Of a stretch of DNA of 64,000 nt, positions 63,739-64,000 are shown one piece after another. The first letter of the stretch is position 1; every line of letters starts with the position of its first letter. The position numbers and the translations under genes were made by a program. This DNA is from Pseudomonas tritici (lineage in GTDB: Bacteria; Pseudomonadota; Gammaproteobacteria; Pseudomonadales; Pseudomonadaceae). The notes below the pieces were generated by a model that searched no databases, was not told where the DNA came from, and saw only the letters and a list, made by a program, of their open reading frames with translations. The stretch lies in contig NZ_CP077084.1 of NCBI RefSeq assembly GCF_014268275.3, positions 4,216,001 to 4,280,000 on the forward strand, in the 5' to 3' direction.

Positions 63739-63815
63739 TGGTAGGCGCGATTGGACTCGAACCAACGACCCCCACCATGTCAAGGTGGTGCTCTAACCAA
63801 CTGAGCTACGTGCCT
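63739..63815 (-). tRNA. tRNA-Val (anticodon GAC)
   Basis: A 77-base tRNA on the minus strand with encoded CCA. The D-arm is GCTCAGTTGGTTAGAGC; the anticodon stem CCACC/GGTGG encloses TTGACAT, giving anticodon GAC. The T-arm is GTTGG TTCGAGT CCAAT. The acceptor AGGCACG faces CGCGCCT and contains one A-C mismatch (position 5/68). Confidence 0.93.
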
Positions 63816-64000
63816 GCTGTGAGGCGGCATTCTACGGAATTCCGGAGGGGTGTCAACATCTTTTTTGCAGCTAACCCTATGAATATGCGAATTTTTTATT
63901 GGCGTGGAGCCCACCCGTGAATTTCGGGTGGCTGGCAGGCAATTTTCAACTCAGGTAGGATCGGCGCACTCGTAAAAAATATAAAACAGAGGTTCCAGGA
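63816..64000. other. Window end, no gene seen
   Basis: 185 bases beyond tRNA-Val without a supported frame. It should contain the tRNA promoter and perhaps the end or leader of the next gene outside the window. Confidence 0.4.

Overview
The window reads as chromosomal DNA of a fluorescent-group Pseudomonas. Support comes from high GC, REP-type palindromes with the core GTGGGAGCGGGCTTGC, the gene order thrS-infC-rpmI-rplT-pheS-pheT-ihfA-merR-tRNAPro, Pseudomonas-restricted families (DUF1654, DUF2790, DUF4398), a Pseudomonas-style LexA box and an AauR/sigma-54 asparaginase promoter. I see no phage, insertion sequence, integrase or CRISPR array. All calls come from reading the sequence; no database search was run.

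Layout. 1-4493: a catabolic operon (partial DSD1-type PLP enzyme, RidA, FAD amine/D-amino-acid oxidase, double-GNAT protein, aldehyde dehydrogenase) that fits use of a hydroxylated D-amino acid. 4604-6382: OmpA-like and DUF4398 lipoproteins, then a small exported cytochrome c. 6408-16308: an 11-gene type II secretion operon on the minus strand (gspE-F-G-H-I-J-K-L-M-N/C-D), nearly every junction overlapping, with a lipoprotein secretin and a GspE that lacks the usual zinc-binding cysteines. 16463-20706: a small exported protein, an AT-rich control region, a secreted GH3 glucosidase with a PA14 insert, and a TetR regulator. 20835-27139: FecBCDE-type ferric-siderophore ABC transporter and a TonB receptor with a signalling (STN) domain. 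27224-31985: gamma-glutamyltransferase, a polar amino-acid ABC transporter and a GntR regulator with a clear palindromic operator. 32181-34762: a gene remnant, a WaaZ/DUF115-like LPS-core gene and an unknown 502-residue protein.

34956-43639: tRNA-Pro, then the translation cluster on the minus strand (thrS, infC with an AUU start, rpmI, rplT, pheS, pheT, ihfA, merR), a small exported protein and a cold-shock gene. 43714-44871: an I78-type inhibitor lipoprotein and two small unknown proteins. 44905-51871: ribose operon rbsBACRKD ending in an exported nucleoside hydrolase, with a good promoter and a perfect 14-bp RbsR-type operator. 52201-54660: periplasmic asparaginase/glutaminase under a sigma-54 promoter with AauR-type sites, then a LexA-boxed DUF1654-endonuclease I pair. 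54692-58387: SPOR lipoprotein, csrA, small proteins, HAD phosphatase, exported alpha/beta hydrolase, DUF2790. 58430-60980: a CopRS-like two-component system and a CigR/RcnB-like protein. 61044-63344: pyroglutamyl peptidase with a DUF979/DUF969 membrane pair. 63739-63815: tRNA-Val.

Themes: nutrient capture (ribose and nucleosides, acidic amino acids and amides, gamma-glutamyl and pyroglutamyl compounds, ferric siderophores, beta-glucosides) linked to exoprotein secretion, beside a conserved translation core.
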